Assembly: GCA_001574975.1 (NCBI GenBank)
Contig: KQ965805.1
Location: 171,967-235,966 of the forward strand
DNA length: 64,000 nt
Direction of reading: 5' to 3'
Source of the DNA: Gonapodya prolifera JEL478
Taxonomy: Eukaryota > Monoblepharomycota > Monoblepharidomycetes > Monoblepharidales > Gonapodyaceae
Position numbers and translations under genes: made by a program. Positions 10,813 to 22,226 of the stretch are shown in pieces (positions within the stretch are counted from its first letter, which is position 1; every line of letters begins with the position of its first letter). The notes under the pieces were generated by a model. The model did not search any database. It worked only from the letters and a program-made list of their open reading frames with translations, and was not told the origin of the DNA.

Positions 10813-12536
10813 ATGGGTTTGCCGCTCGAAGCAGACAGCGGCTGCCGACGCCTTCAGTTCTGTGATCTCGTCGTTGGTCAATGGTCACGTTGTGCGGTCC
10901 ACGTCCCATCGAGACCCAACGCATGGTTGTGTTCCCATCCCGTCCGCTCCCTCCGCACCCGCCGTGCTGCCTCTTCCCCCTTCGGACAATCTTCCGGTTT
11001 ACACATCGTGCATGGGAAGTTCGATGCCCGCCTGGACACGACGCGGCTTGCCGCCTCCCTTGCGCATGTGTTGGCGCGCGGCGATCACGCCTTCGCGTGC
11101 GGGCGTTGGGTCGCCAACCACTCTGACTGCGATGCTGGGCAAGGGTACAGCCTGTTGCTAGACTCGGCGGAAGGGTGGATTGGCGCTCCTCTCATCGAAG
11201 CTGTGCTTCATGATACAATCTTTGACCCTCAAGGTTGTCGCGTTTACCCGGACACTTTTTTGACGCCAACACCACCTCTGATACTGGCTCCTGCAAGGTG
11301 ACCCAGGCGCCTCGTCCAAGGCACGCGCACCACTACTACTAACCGTCAAGCTGACGCGGGTGCCTGCACATGGATGTTCTGTTCTGGGTGCCAGCTTTCT
11401 CCCACCTGTTATTTGACGGCAAGAGTATGTTTGACTTCGTGGCAGAGTGGGGGCGCGTCTACGCCATGTCCAACTCGGTCATTACTCCCCCTGACATACC
11501 AGTACCACTGCCGCTGGCGAACCGGATTATGCCAGAGGTGGACACGACAGGTCGAACCCCCGCACAACCTCCACAGAGCCACCTCGTGGACTTCCGCGTG
11601 CGCACATGGTACAGCGTGGTCCGCGGCTTGGCGCAAATTGTGTTTAATCACCTGGGCCTGGGCGACATTGAGCGGTTGGAGCTTGGATTCACCCGGATAG
11701 AGCTGGACGCTATCAAGGTTATGGCACGACGAGATGCTCCAAACGGAGTCATTGCGTCAACACATGACGCTCTTGCGGCGTACACGACGGGCAGTGGCGG
11801 GCGCGGAAGTAGAGGGAAGGAGCATACCAGAGCAGTCGATGTTCCGGTTGCTGGTTGGGACAGTGTTCATGTTTTGGGACTGGGTGTTTGGTCATTGCGC
11901 CGAGCCACCTGCGCCAGCATCAATGGTGCCAGTCCGCTTGGTGGATGTGGTGGATTGCAGGGCGGCAGGTGATACGGACGCCGACTATGATGGCGCGCGC
12001 ACTGACTTGGAACGGGATGACAGTGATGCAACGGCACGTTCGACAGCCCACCTCCTGTCACAGTTTCGCCCAGGATACTTTTGGTAACTGCACCTTGCTC
12101 GCCTCTTCGCCCCGACGTTCCCGTTACCACCGAGCCCAGCAAGCCTTGTCCAGGTCTATCCTTGCTGTCGGATACTCACGGCAGGCCACCTCCTCCGCCC
12201 GTGAAGTATTCTCCTCGGCGCTCTTGTCACTTTACTCTCTCCAGCGCAGAACCGCGGGACGTTTCCTCTCCGCACTTGTCTGGCACGGACCCTTTGGCGA
12301 AGACTTTGTGGTGGTGTCATCGGGGTCATGATGAGGCACGGGGTGCTGGAGCCTGGTGTTGCTGGTCCCTTATCGGGTTCGCTTGCGTGCCAGAGAGCCC
12401 CCCTACCCCGTGGTGGGCAATCTGGGTGCCTGAGGAAGAAGGCGCGGTGAGGGTGGTGGTTTCTGTGCCGCGGGGCCTCGCGGAAGATGTGGCGAGGGAG
12501 GTGGTTGCCAGAAAGCCGAGTTTGTGTGATGAATGA
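10813..12536 (+). pseudogene. BAHD (HxxxD) acyltransferase, frame-broken
   Basis: BAHD enzymes transfer acyl groups from CoA thioesters to alcohols or amines. Family landmarks occur in order but in different frames. An N-terminal segment, LDTTRLAASLAHVLARGD, leads into ACGRW. Next comes LLLTVKLTRVPAHGCSVLGASF, then the catalytic HLLFDGKSMFDF (HxxxDG) one base out of frame, then STHDALAAY, then RPGYF/GNC one base out again in a TTTT run, and a C-terminal VRVVVSVPRGLAED. At least three one-base shifts (near 11397, 11800 and 12078) break the reading. Either the gene is decaying or the assembly has indels; the DFGWG motif near the C-terminus was not found. Boundaries are approximate. Confidence 0.55.
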
Positions 12537-12758
12537 CTGGCAGAGGGAAGGGGAGCCTCCTGGTGCTGTTACTGAGCACAAATGCAGCTTCGGGTGAGAG
12601 TTTACTATCTTCCCTTTTACTTTTACAAGATTGACCCGCCTCACAAATTTTGGCACGCTTGTCTGAACTCCGATCTTGGGGTTAATTTTGATATATGCTC
12701 TTTGCATATTGTACATAATCATAATCTACACATCATAGCCAAGCTTCTTCAAAATGAT

Positions 12759-15192
12759 TCATTGATCCCTCATGGTGGTACCTTTACTTTCCCGTGCCTG
12801 TCTCCGCTCTCTCGTCACCTTTGCCATCTTACTCCGTTCTTTCTTCTGCCGCACACGCTGCTCGGGATTCACAGGGTTGAACGGGTCATCCTCTGCGCTG
12901 GGTTCATCAGATAAACCATCGCGCGACTCCAAATCGGATTCTGCGTTATGCCGATGACGTCTACTTCTTCGTGCAGACTTAGGGTTTTGCTTTCGAACAT
13001 CCAACGTCGAGTCGCTGACCACTGTAGTCTCAGACAGACCCACATGACGTTCAGGGAGATGTTGCTTCGAAATCTTGCTGGCCCTGCTTGTTGAATCATT
13101 TCCATGCACTCTACAAACGGCCTTGCGGAGTTCGTTGATTGCAGACGACCCTCCTCTATATTGGACCAACGTTTTGGTGGAGTTCCAGAGATCGCCCTTG
13201 GGATCTGGGCAAATGGCGATCCCAACTACGCGACAATTGTGGAATATGAGCGAAAATGGTGTTTGATGGATTCAAGTGCTCACCAGCTAGGGTTTCTTCA
13301 GGGCTCACAGCGACAATCGATCGATTGATGGCAAAGAACGACAATAGGTCATTAGGATCATGCTTGTGTGCCAGCTGGGTCCAAAATGATTTAAAAACTT
13401 CGCAGACAATATCGCGCCGAATGCGACAGATTGCTGGAATTTTCTGATCGAGCTCATGAAAGGCCAGTCCCTCATTTATGATGTGATCGGTCCCAGAAAC
13501 CTCCTCAGCTTTCGTAAAGGCGTCCCAGTCTATCACAACAGATGGTAAGCCCCGTCGTATTGGCGGATGACGCCATGCACGCCGCGCAAGCTCTTCTTTC
13601 ATCTCTACCTCTGCCTCCCGAGCAAAAACTGTTGCAAGGTTGCTCGCTTGAACAAAGTCCGTCGCGATAAGCTCCATCCAGACTCGCGCACAAAACTCTT
13701 CCGTCCACGGGTCGTATAAGCGTGAGGTGCGGACAGGTTTAACGAGGGGTAATTTCTGCGAGTCAATCTTCAATTGAATGAGGGCTTTAACTGCCTGCTC
13801 TTCTTGGTCGTGAGGAAAGCCATACACAGGGGCGAGAAAATGTACCACCGGGAGAGGCGGAGTCGGGCGTCCCCACACGAGTTGAGCATGGCCTGAAGCC
13901 AAATAGGCGAGCATCAATGCGATGTTTGTTGTGGCGCTCCAATCGATTTGTTGGAGTAACCGCATCCCACGCGATGTATGTACCATCTCCCTCGCAAAAG
14001 CAAACCGGGATGCGATCCATTCGTTCCATGACGTCAGCTTGTCTTGCCAACGCTCAAAGTGAAGGATAACACCAACGCGAACGTTATCGCTGACGGGAAG
14101 ATCCCAAAACAGCATCGCGCGGAGTTCTTCGGTCGGTACTTCAAGAGAGAACAATACAGCGGCAATGGATTCCGGCTTTAGAGTGAATATGCTTATGGCT
14201 GCCCCGATGGCGTATGCGACTCTGGACGACAGACGCGCCGACGACAAAATAGTTTGGGAGTGTCGCATGACGAGGTGGTTCAATGTCTTCACAAGAAGCA
14301 CAACTGTTTCATCGATGGCGCTGCCGACTGTTGCCCGGAGGATTGAAAAGAGGTCCTCGTCCGATAATCTGCCAGCGATGGCGATTTCAGCTTGCACGGT
14401 GGGCACTTCGGTACTCAAATGCTGTGTTTTCAGGACTACTTCCGTTATGCGCCATATCACTTCCCCGGTAAAATTGCCGCGACACCGAGCGAGTACACGA
14501 CCGATGGAAACTTCACGGATCGCAGATTGGGAAAGGGGTAATGTCGAAGGGGTGTGGAATATCGTTTCCACGAGAGAAGGAAGATCCACGTGGTCCTTTA
14601 GTTCCAGCAAAAGATTTCCCAAATCCGCCTCGCGCTCCAAGAGGGGCTTGGCGCTATTCTTGAGCTCCTTCGCGAGCGGTTTCAATGCTGTGATCAGACA
14701 CCGCTTATCCGCGAACACGGTTCCTCTCCCGACGTTTTTCAAAAATTGTCCGTACTCGGACATTGTCCCCGCAATCTTTCCGCCTCGTCGAAGGGAACAA
14801 ATCAGGCTCGCTAGGTCCATCGTACGTCCTCGCAGGAGAAGCAGTTTGGTCCGTTTGCCCAAAACCTCCAGCCCGATGTCCCTCCACGCCCGAGATATCA
14901 GGCAAAAGCGCGCATATAAATGAAAATCGGAGACGAAGATGGCGATGCGGTGAATGATTTCGACGGGGAGTTGTCGGCCAGGACCGCGCGATCGAGAGGC
15001 CGCCACCGGCTCAGGACTAAGGGGATCCGAAGCCGAATCAAAATCTAACGGCGATCCATCGTCGTCGAAAAGATGAGAGTGAAGGGAGCCCAAATGTGAA
15101 TGCGATTGCGCACTGAGTCTCTAATGTGGAGTTAGGCGACATGTAAGGCGCTTTGTAACGTACAATCCAGTACAGGCCTGGACACTCACCAT
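12759..15192 (-). CDS. F-box-like protein with a charged disordered tail
   Basis: Fitted exons (minus strand): 15192..15190, 15120..13284 and 13225..12759, giving 768 residues. An F-box-like motif lies near residues 50-90 (LPVEIIHRIAIFVSDFHLYA, then an ISRAWRD block). A long helical middle of unknown type follows. The C-terminal exon is rich in Arg, Ser, Asp and Lys and looks disordered. F-box proteins recruit substrates to SCF ubiquitin ligases; the substrate here is unknown. The main open frame has no ATG before a distant internal methionine. An upstream stop lies just outside an acceptor (CCACATTAG), and a perfect donor (GTGAGT) directly follows an ATG at 15192-15190, so exon 1 appears to be only the start codon. 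Confidence 0.7.
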
Positions 15193-15573
15193 GTTGCGTT
15201 TCTGCTACAGTCTTTCTGAGCTCTCCTGAGGTGGGATTCTTTTGGTCTTCATGGCGAGTGGGGTTAATGTTTGGGCCACAGCTCCGTGGCAGAATCTGCA
15301 CTCGCCACCTCCCGTCCAACATTTCCCCATCCTCATCATACAGGCCGTTTCATAGGTGACTTGGCGATCAACACTCTCGTGACTGGGCACCTGAGACCTT
15401 TGGGTTAACGTTGCGCGTTCACTTCCCAATATAACATCGCCCGAAAAATAGGTGTATCAATCTTCCTTAGGTTCTCCTCCAATACCACCAAATACCTGTT
15501 TCTGTCTTTTGATAGTGACGCGATTCACCAGCGGCCATAGCCCAGCCGCGACTTGCCACGTGATGCAATTCAA

Positions 15574-17000
15574 TTATACCTGTACTCGCACACACCAACC
15601 ACCCACGGCACACCATCTCCACCGGGCCCTACGCCAGCCGAGACCGAATGCGCTTCCCTTCACCGTAGCGCGCACCGCACTCGTCCCCGCGGTGACCGCT
15701 GAACTTCCCTGGGGTCTCCTCGAATCCACGCCGAACCCGAGTGATCCCTTGGACCCCGCCGAGGTCATCCCCAGGGCGGTGAGACCTGGGCCGCTACGGC
15801 CGTTGGTGGACGTGGAGCGGTGACTCGGCCCGTCGCAGGTCGTCGGCAAAGGCACGGTAGTAGGCGACGGTGGCGAACGTTTGCGCGATTAGGTTGGTGA
15901 AGATGAGCGTGTAGAGTGTGAGCGGGTGCGCGTTGGGGTAGGCGGCCTGGCGTGCGGTGCGATTCGGGTGGTGAGAACTGCAGGACGAACGACCAACGGG
16001 ACTCACCAAGACCCCCGCGTCGTCCCTACGAACGTCAATACCATGGACGACAAAGTGTTGGCCATCAGTCTCATCGTCGCTACCAGTCTTGTGATCCCAT
16101 GCCCTCCCCCCCTGGCGCCTTTCTTGCTCACGACGTGCACCGCGTCAGCGGCCATGCGTGCGCTTTCCATGACACCTCTCAAAGTCGCACGGTGTCGACC
16201 GAGAAAGTATACGTGCAAGACGATAAAGACCCCGGTGGTGAGGATGAGCGAGGCTTGGTTCGCCAGCGCCGTGGTAGAGGGAGCATTACCGAGGGCAAAG
16301 GTGTGGCGGTGGTGATGAGGTCGCGGCGCTTACATATGGTCAGGGGAATTAGCGTGAGCGAATAACCACACGCAGACCAGACACACACCATTGATTGGCA
16401 AGAAAATTGGTACCTATAAGGAATACCAGCGCCGCCGAAACTCCACAATTCTTGTTTGAGAGCGCGCAGATTCTCATGAAGTAGGTCACGAACCGTAGCA
16501 AGAACCCCAGGGAGAACATGATGCAGGCTAGTCTGGTCCGATTCAAGATCAAAGTGTTGGTGACGTCGCTACCCTTGAAAGCCCCTCGGCCTCACACGCG
16601 ACTCACTGCATGCTCGGATTATAGATCCCCACACTCCCCATGACGAAAAACAGACTACCCGCGCCGAACGTGGAGAGCGTGCCGATGCAGAGATAGCGTA
16701 GCGCGGGTGGGAAACGGCGTAGGTCGGGTCTAACGTAAATGTGGTTTTATGCGACGTAATGTGGTGGGGATGGAAAGCTCGACCGTAGTCCTTACATGAA
16801 AGCGAGAGGATGAGGAACTGTGATAAGCCCCTGGAAGCCACCAACCAGATGGATCGCAAAACCTTAATCAGCATCTCGACTGTCACATTCGCTTCACAGA
16901 GCACTGCATACCCGGTCATTGCGAGTGCGTTCACCAACACCTGCATCTGCGTTATCGCAAGTGCGTCCACGGAAACATCGAGGACATTTCCGAGGTACAT
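15574..17000 (-). pseudogene. frame-broken paralogue of the seven-segment membrane protein
   Basis: Minus-strand blocks match the intact copy at 6254-7711 segment by segment: ITQMQVLVNALAMTG, GLSQFLIL, PALRYLCIGTLSTFGAGSLFF, MFSLGFLLRFVTYFMRICAL, NQASLILTTGVFIVLHVYFL and LTLYTLIFTNLIAQTFATV. Intron positions correspond; one extra intron splits the region before the last helix (about 16,006). Two disruptions are visible. Exon 2 is one base shorter than its counterpart near 16,810, throwing exon 3 out of frame. After ADDLRRAES the frame reaches a stop at 15794, whereas the Gly/Ser-rich tail continues in another frame (TALGMTSAGSKGSLGFG) to about 15574. Assembly errors are an alternative. Confidence 0.6.
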
Positions 17001-17248
17001 CGAAAGCGAGGCTACAGGATTGGAGATGTGGCGTTGGAAAGTAAGAAGTGCGTGCGACCGTGTGCTGCCTGGGGATTGGCGATCAGGGGAGGTGCCTTGA
17101 TCGACACTTCGCCCATCCACTTTGTCGCGAGCCAGATTCAAGAAGACGCGACAATTTTAGGGTAAATTTGGTGGGGTGGTGCGTGTGTTGGGAATGGTGC
17201 CTTGGGGGTTCTGGGCAGGTGTAAACCTTTTTAAATTTCAATTCAGTT

Positions 17249-19090
17249 TTGTGCTTTGTTATAATTGAACATGACTTCTTTGGTCTAAGTCGGGAGGGAA
17301 TGGGTTCTCATGTTATGTTTCAAGGTGCAAGTGTGGTCTACGCGGACCATCTTTCAGCCCTTCATGCTGCTGCTCATCATGGCAACACTGGCGCGGAATT
17401 CGGATTTCAGCTTCCTTCTCCACCTCAAATGGGAGTGTTGGCCCAAAACCAGCTCACCCCAGCGTTCCAAGTCGCCAAGCACCTTTCCTTGCGCACTCAT
17501 CCGTTTGATAACGTCGGGAGAGCACTTCTGGTTCCCGCCAAGGGTGTTGGGCAGGGTTCAAGGAGCTCTAAAAAAGCAGTGACAGCTCCATGTTCAAGAC
17601 CTGCTGCAAGCAGTCAGTAAGGTAAGTTGAACGTGTGACAGTACTTGTGTCAACTTTCTCAGGTCTCATACTCTACAAGGGGGCTGGTCTCAATACGGCA
17701 TCACCACAGAAAGTTGGTCTCAGCCTGGCATTGGCAGAGGAATGGTTGGACATCCTGCGATTGTTGGTGCAGCTTCAGGTGAGTCCTGTAACACATCAAG
17801 ATTTTTCAGGCTCCAATTCACTATACACCTGGCCTAGATGCATGGCCAAAACTTAATCAGGGTGGTGGAGTGCTTGTGACCACACCTAGTCCTGCAGCTT
17901 CCCTGCTTTGTAAGTTGCATGTTATGATATCATAGTAATTGATCATCCAAAAATATTCACCCAGTGATTCCTTTAAGCCATCTAATCGGTGCAAGTGCTC
18001 CAGCATAGATTGGTTCTGTTACCAGTGTTAGTCCTCTAGCTCTCCCAAAGTGTGAGGAATGTTGCGCAACATCAATTTGGGGCAGCATGATGTCATCAAA
18101 AATTAAACATGTGTATTATAGCCCCAAAACATTTGGCAACGGGTTTCAATGCAGGCTCAAGTAAGTTGCAGGCAACTTGCTGTTGGGGAAAGCTGGCTAC
18201 AGGAAGATTTACATTGGAAATGTTTTCAAGGTCCTGGAATGCAGAGCTCCATTGTTTGTGAGCTGTATTTCATAGGAAGCAAAAAAGACAGCATTTTGCT
18301 TGGTGAAAGTGAATTTTGACCAAGATGTAAATGGTGACATAACATTGTGTTTTGATCATCGCATCAACCAGCCTCTGGGTGTCTACAGGCACAACACTCT
18401 CATTTGCACAGTCATTGCAATGGTTCTGAGCACCAAAGTTGAGACCATTCAAGTGAAGATCCGTACTTTTAAGATTACAAAATTTGAATGTGTTTCTGGG
18501 GACAGCAGCTCAGCTGATCTTCTTGTCATGAACCCCATGATTTAAGATATGACAGGCAAGTTCCTCTTCCTGGCTCTTTGCATTAAGTACAGATGCTGAC
18601 TTCTCACACAGTCTCAGACTTTGATGGTACACCTCTCCTCCTTCTTGGAGTTGGTCCAGCTCCAAAAGTCTGTGGATGCCCTGCCACAATGGATGACAAC
18701 AGTAAAGCCAAACTTGATGCATGGTCTAAGCTTGTGAGTAATGAGCATCTATACAAAATTTTGTGTTAGTTCTCTAATTATAGCTCTTGCGTAACCTTTT
18801 AGGTTCCTGGCTACAAGTCAGCCTTCTTGGAGTTCTACAATGGCTTCTTATGCCAGTTCTGTGGAAGCTTCCCAGATCAAATTGGGGAGTCTGGTGCATT
18901 TGTCTGCCCCACAGGCTAATATCAACCTTTGTCTTGCCAGATGCATGTGACTGTGATCACTGTGGGCACACCACATGTGGAGCCTGTCTGGAAGACCACA
19001 AGGATGATGTGAAGTGTCCTTCCTGCAATCTGGACAGACTTCTTGGTGGAGGATTTCTCACCATATGCCATGGTTCAAGCCTGCATTCAT
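17249..19090 (+). pseudogene. unrecognised intron-containing Cys-rich gene fragment in AT-rich DNA
   Basis: Coding-like pieces separated by plausible introns run through this stretch. They include a 123-codon frame at 17249-17620, a frame at 18300-18545 (DQDVNGDITLCFDHRINQPL), and 18615-19090. The last begins DFDGTPLLLLGVG and continues across introns into YKSAFLEFYNGFLCQFCGSF and a CxC/CxxC cluster (CDCDHCGHTTCGACLEDH, then CPSC), a likely zinc-binding module. Downstream, another frame (DFLVEDFSPYAMVQACIHTN) carries on out of phase, suggesting decay. Base and codon use differ from the GC-rich neighbours. It may be part of a transposon or foreign DNA; I do not recognise the family. Confidence 0.4.
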
Positions 19091-19504
19091 ACTAATGAAA
19101 ATCTCCTCAAGTCCCTTAAAGGGATACAGCCCAGACACAAGCAAGTTTGCCACATGAAGCTTCTCAACGTTGCCTCAGCCCCACCCAGATGCTCATTTTG
19201 AGCAATCAACACACTCAAATAGCCCTGCCCATGTCGCGATCAGGTCAGTGTTGCAAAGAACACACATTGTTGGTTGCTTGCAGGCTTGACCAAAGCTCAA
19301 GTCGAGACTGCTTTCAACACCCAAATCCATCATAAATGCACATGCGCTGTATGTACTTGAGGTGTCTAATTTGTACGACTAGTCTTTCCTGTAAAAAAAA
19401 GCTCGAGTTTCAGGTTGAGAGCAGATTTTTGTGGTCGCAGGGTTTAACCACAGCGTCGACTGACCAAAAACGACGCGATTGCCCCCAAGATGCCCCAATC
19501 CAAC

Positions 19505-19524
19505 NNNNNNNNNNNNNNNNNNNN
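19505..19524. other. assembly gap (20 N)
   Basis: A run of 20 undetermined bases. It sits in the AT-richer block, between the Cys-rich fragment and the ACTCGC repeat stretch, so sequence continuity across this point is not guaranteed. Confidence 0.98.
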
Positions 19525-19603
19525 AGTAGCGGACTTCTAACTTGTTGGGGGTGGCAAGAATCCGCGATAAATGTGCATGGTGCACTGAGGGACGGGCGAC
19601 TGG

Positions 19604-19737
19604 GGAGTGAGCAAGTGAACTCGCGAGTTTTACAAATTACAATTCACTTAATCGCTCAGTTTATCTAAACCCAACTCGCTCGCAACTCGCGAGTTTCAAC
19701 TCGCCGAGTTGGCAAGTTTTCACTCGCTCACTCATAG
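19604..19737. repeat. ACTCGC/GCGAGT short-motif repeat block
   Basis: The hexamer ACTCGC or its reverse complement GCGAGT recurs many times within about 130 bases, including palindromes of the form AACTCGCGAGTT. No reading frame uses it. It could form hairpins and may be the edge of a mobile or satellite element. Confidence 0.6.
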
Positions 19738-20420
19738 CTTTAGTCCTGGGACACACCTAAAATGGGAAGTCTCCAAGTAGACATCAATGCACAGCCGGAC
19801 AAGGAGAAAAGTGACCTTGGAAACATAGAACAAGTGAATCTGTCCTCAGAGCGTGTCGTCAAAAGGTCCAATCCTCTTTGAAGCATACAAGTGGTCTAAT
19901 ATGCAGTGAAGAGGCTCAGAAACCCTTTCATTGATCTCAACCCATGGATGCTCCACAGGTGTATTGTGCACAGACTCAACTAGCTGAACGCTTTCTTACT
20001 CTTGATTGGAATGCTTGTGTGCCAAGAGTCACTGAAACAAATGTTGTGAGATGGGCTTCTGTTCCCTTGTCTGCCTGCAGAGAGTCTGGTAGACCATATT
20101 GCAGGATAGCAGGACTGAGCAAGCAAGGTTGCAGTCACAACATGAAGTCCCAACTTTTCACAAGTACCATGTACAATATGATAGCTGTGCTTGCAAATAA
20201 AGATGAGGCTCTTGGTTTTGGACGCGATCACATAAAGGCTAAACCGCAAGTTGCAGTTGATACAGTGGAAGTAGTACATGGCATACCTATCAAGCGACCA
20301 AGTGTTTTTATGAACGGTACTGGAGGGAAGCATCCAACCACGCACACACACACACATTGCAAGGACCTCATTCTGGTCCATGTGATACTGCCAGCCAAAG
20401 TATGGCGCAATAATTACCCC

Positions 20421-20870
20421 TCAAGTAATCTTCGCACGGCGCCCTTCCGTCCTTGCCTGGAGGTGTTGTGGATAGACCCGTCGAAGGGATTCCCGCACCT
20501 GTTTTGAGCTGATGTTGCCCTCAAGGCTCCCTCGCAGAAGCAACTGGATACTCTTAGTGCCGTTTGGGTGTCCTGCCTGTCCCGAATCGTGAGGTTTTGG
20601 GCAGGAAATGGCGATTGGTGAAGAACACTCACATCGGCGACCGCTTCTGCCACCAGCACATCCAGTTCATCATCTGAAATGTCCGATTGATACCGTATGC
20701 CCAGTATCTTTGTGAATCTCTTGATGCTGATGATGGAACAGTCACTGGGAAGAATGCCATTATTCCTGGATCTGCGCAATGATCTGGCCATCCATCACGA
20801 GCCGCCTGAACTCCTCGCGAGTGATGTGTGTCTCGATTTCTATCGCGGATGGGGTGCTTTGGGCGGTGTC
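20421..20870 (-). pseudogene. remnant of an integrase-type transposon protein, N-terminal part
   Basis: A minus-strand reading gives ETHITREEFRRLVMDGQIIA, then, one base out of frame, ISIKRFTKILGIRYQSDISD and DELDVLVAEAVAD. A splice (GAT|GTGAGT... to ...GGGACAG|GCA) then leads into a block containing IQLLLRGSLEGNISSKQVRESLRRVYP and a stop at 20421. The order of helix-turn-helix-like segment, RY..D.sdeELD, G.I..L.G.L and VReSLrRV.P resembles the N-terminus of integrase-core proteins that are common as transposon-derived genes in fungi. The catalytic DDE part is absent. The missing base near 20775 and the early stop make this a relic. Confidence 0.45.
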
Positions 20871-21409
20871 GCAAAATATGCAAAATGTTCCATATATTCA
20901 AATGAACTGAATGGTTTGGGGGTGAGACCAAAAACACGGCATAATCGGGCGAGTTTTCTTTTCGGCGTTCGGTTGTGGAAATACTTGCAGACTGAGCATG
21001 TGTTCCTGTCTAATTCGCTTTGACTCGGTCGGCGGAATTACACATGCGAATGTGTTGAAGCAGAGGCCCCACCTGCCTTTCCTTTCGCTATGCACCATCA
21101 ACCCGGGCGGCTGGCGGCGACGGAAGAAACGGGCCGCTCACCAGTCTGAACTATGGGGTCCAGTGAGCTGCCGGCCAGGTTCGTCTACTCCAATGACTCC
21201 TGCTAAACTCATCTACCTCTCAATACCACCAATCCCACACCCAATGCTCTCCTCCGTCGACTGCCAGGTGCCCTGCCCACGCGCCGACACGTTTCACAGA
21301 AACCTGCCCAGAATCCAACCACCCCTCACCGCCTCCAACGCCACGTCTGGTCCCACTTCGCCCAGTCCCAGGTCCACTATCCACTCGCCGTCTACCGACA
21401 CGTCACACG

Positions 21410-22121
21410 TCAGCGAAACCCACCCAGAATCCATCCACCCCTCACGGCCACCATACCCACACCGACCGCACCACCCACCATAACGGACCTATTCGTCGTC
21501 CCCCTCAACCTACTCCCGGGCCCCGTCAACACCCCACTCCTCTCCCTGAACGCCGCTCTCGTGCCGAACTCGTAGGCGGTGTAGAGCGATACGAGGGAGA
21601 GGGTGTCGGAGAGGAGAAGGAGGGATGCGAGAAGGAGTTTGGGGCGGGACCGGTGTGAGGAGGGGTGGAAGAGTATGAATGAGGCGAGTGAGAGTGGGAG
21701 GGAGGATGATGCTGGAGTGGGCATGGCGTCGGTTCCGTGAGCAGGACATAAAACAGGAGAATCGGAGAAAGCTGTATTTGAAACCCACCGTAGAGTCTAA
21801 CCAAGAAGTCGACCAGCACGCCCTGACTCGTATGCGCGACAACGACCTGGTTTCCCTTCTCGTCGGTTTCTTGGACAGCCCAGTCGGCCGGGTCGATGTG
21901 GATCGGGAACCGGAGCGATGCATACAAACGGGGAACAACGAAGGCGAAAGCGGCTGCTGCGAGTGAGATGGCGGGTTCGACTAGTGTGGGTGTGTTGCGG
22001 TGTGGGGTGGGGGGACGAAAGGTGTTGGGTAAGATGAGGGCAGAGATTTGGGCACAGATGGATGCTCACCAACGCCAAACAAAATCTGCGACGGCGTGAA
22101 TTCCCTCGCTGCGTCTGCCAT
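21410..22121 (-). CDS. DUF7704-like four-helix membrane protein
   Basis: Exons (minus strand) 22121..22070, 21980..21789 and 21711..21410 join in phase to 181 residues. Four hydrophobic segments are seen: PAISLAAAAFAFVVPRLYAS, SSSLPLSLASFILF, LLLASLLLLSDTLSLVSLY and VMVGGAVGVGMVAV. The opening FTPSQILFGVVEP followed by a helix and P..LY, and the Asp inside the third helix, recall small fungal membrane proteins of the DUF7704 type; this assignment is from pattern memory. The gene is divergent from the SepSecS gene, with 105 bases between the two start codons. Confidence 0.6.
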
Positions 22122-22226
22122 TGTTCGTGAAATGGCGAGGGGAGGGTTGCACAAAATACGTGACGCACCACAGCATGCAGTGACCACGCACGGGCCAGTC
22201 ACCAGGTGGGTTTCAGCGGCGCAGAC
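22122..22226. promoter_or_regulatory. short shared divergent promoter
   Basis: Only 105 bases separate the start codon of the minus-strand membrane protein (22121) from that of the SepSecS gene (22227). The interval must hold both 5' leaders and promoters unless upstream non-coding exons exist. A CGTGACGCA element is present; no TATA box is evident. Co-regulation is an inference. Confidence 0.45.

Noticed and set aside
14165-14923. 252-codon plus-strand frame inside the F-box-like gene
   Set aside because: Antisense shadow of the 1.8-kb minus-strand exon, with no domain; the minus strand carries the F-box motif and consistent splicing.
20343-20356. (CA)n tract as a possible regulatory element
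   Set aside because: Only about seven dinucleotide units; an ordinary microsatellite with no supporting context.
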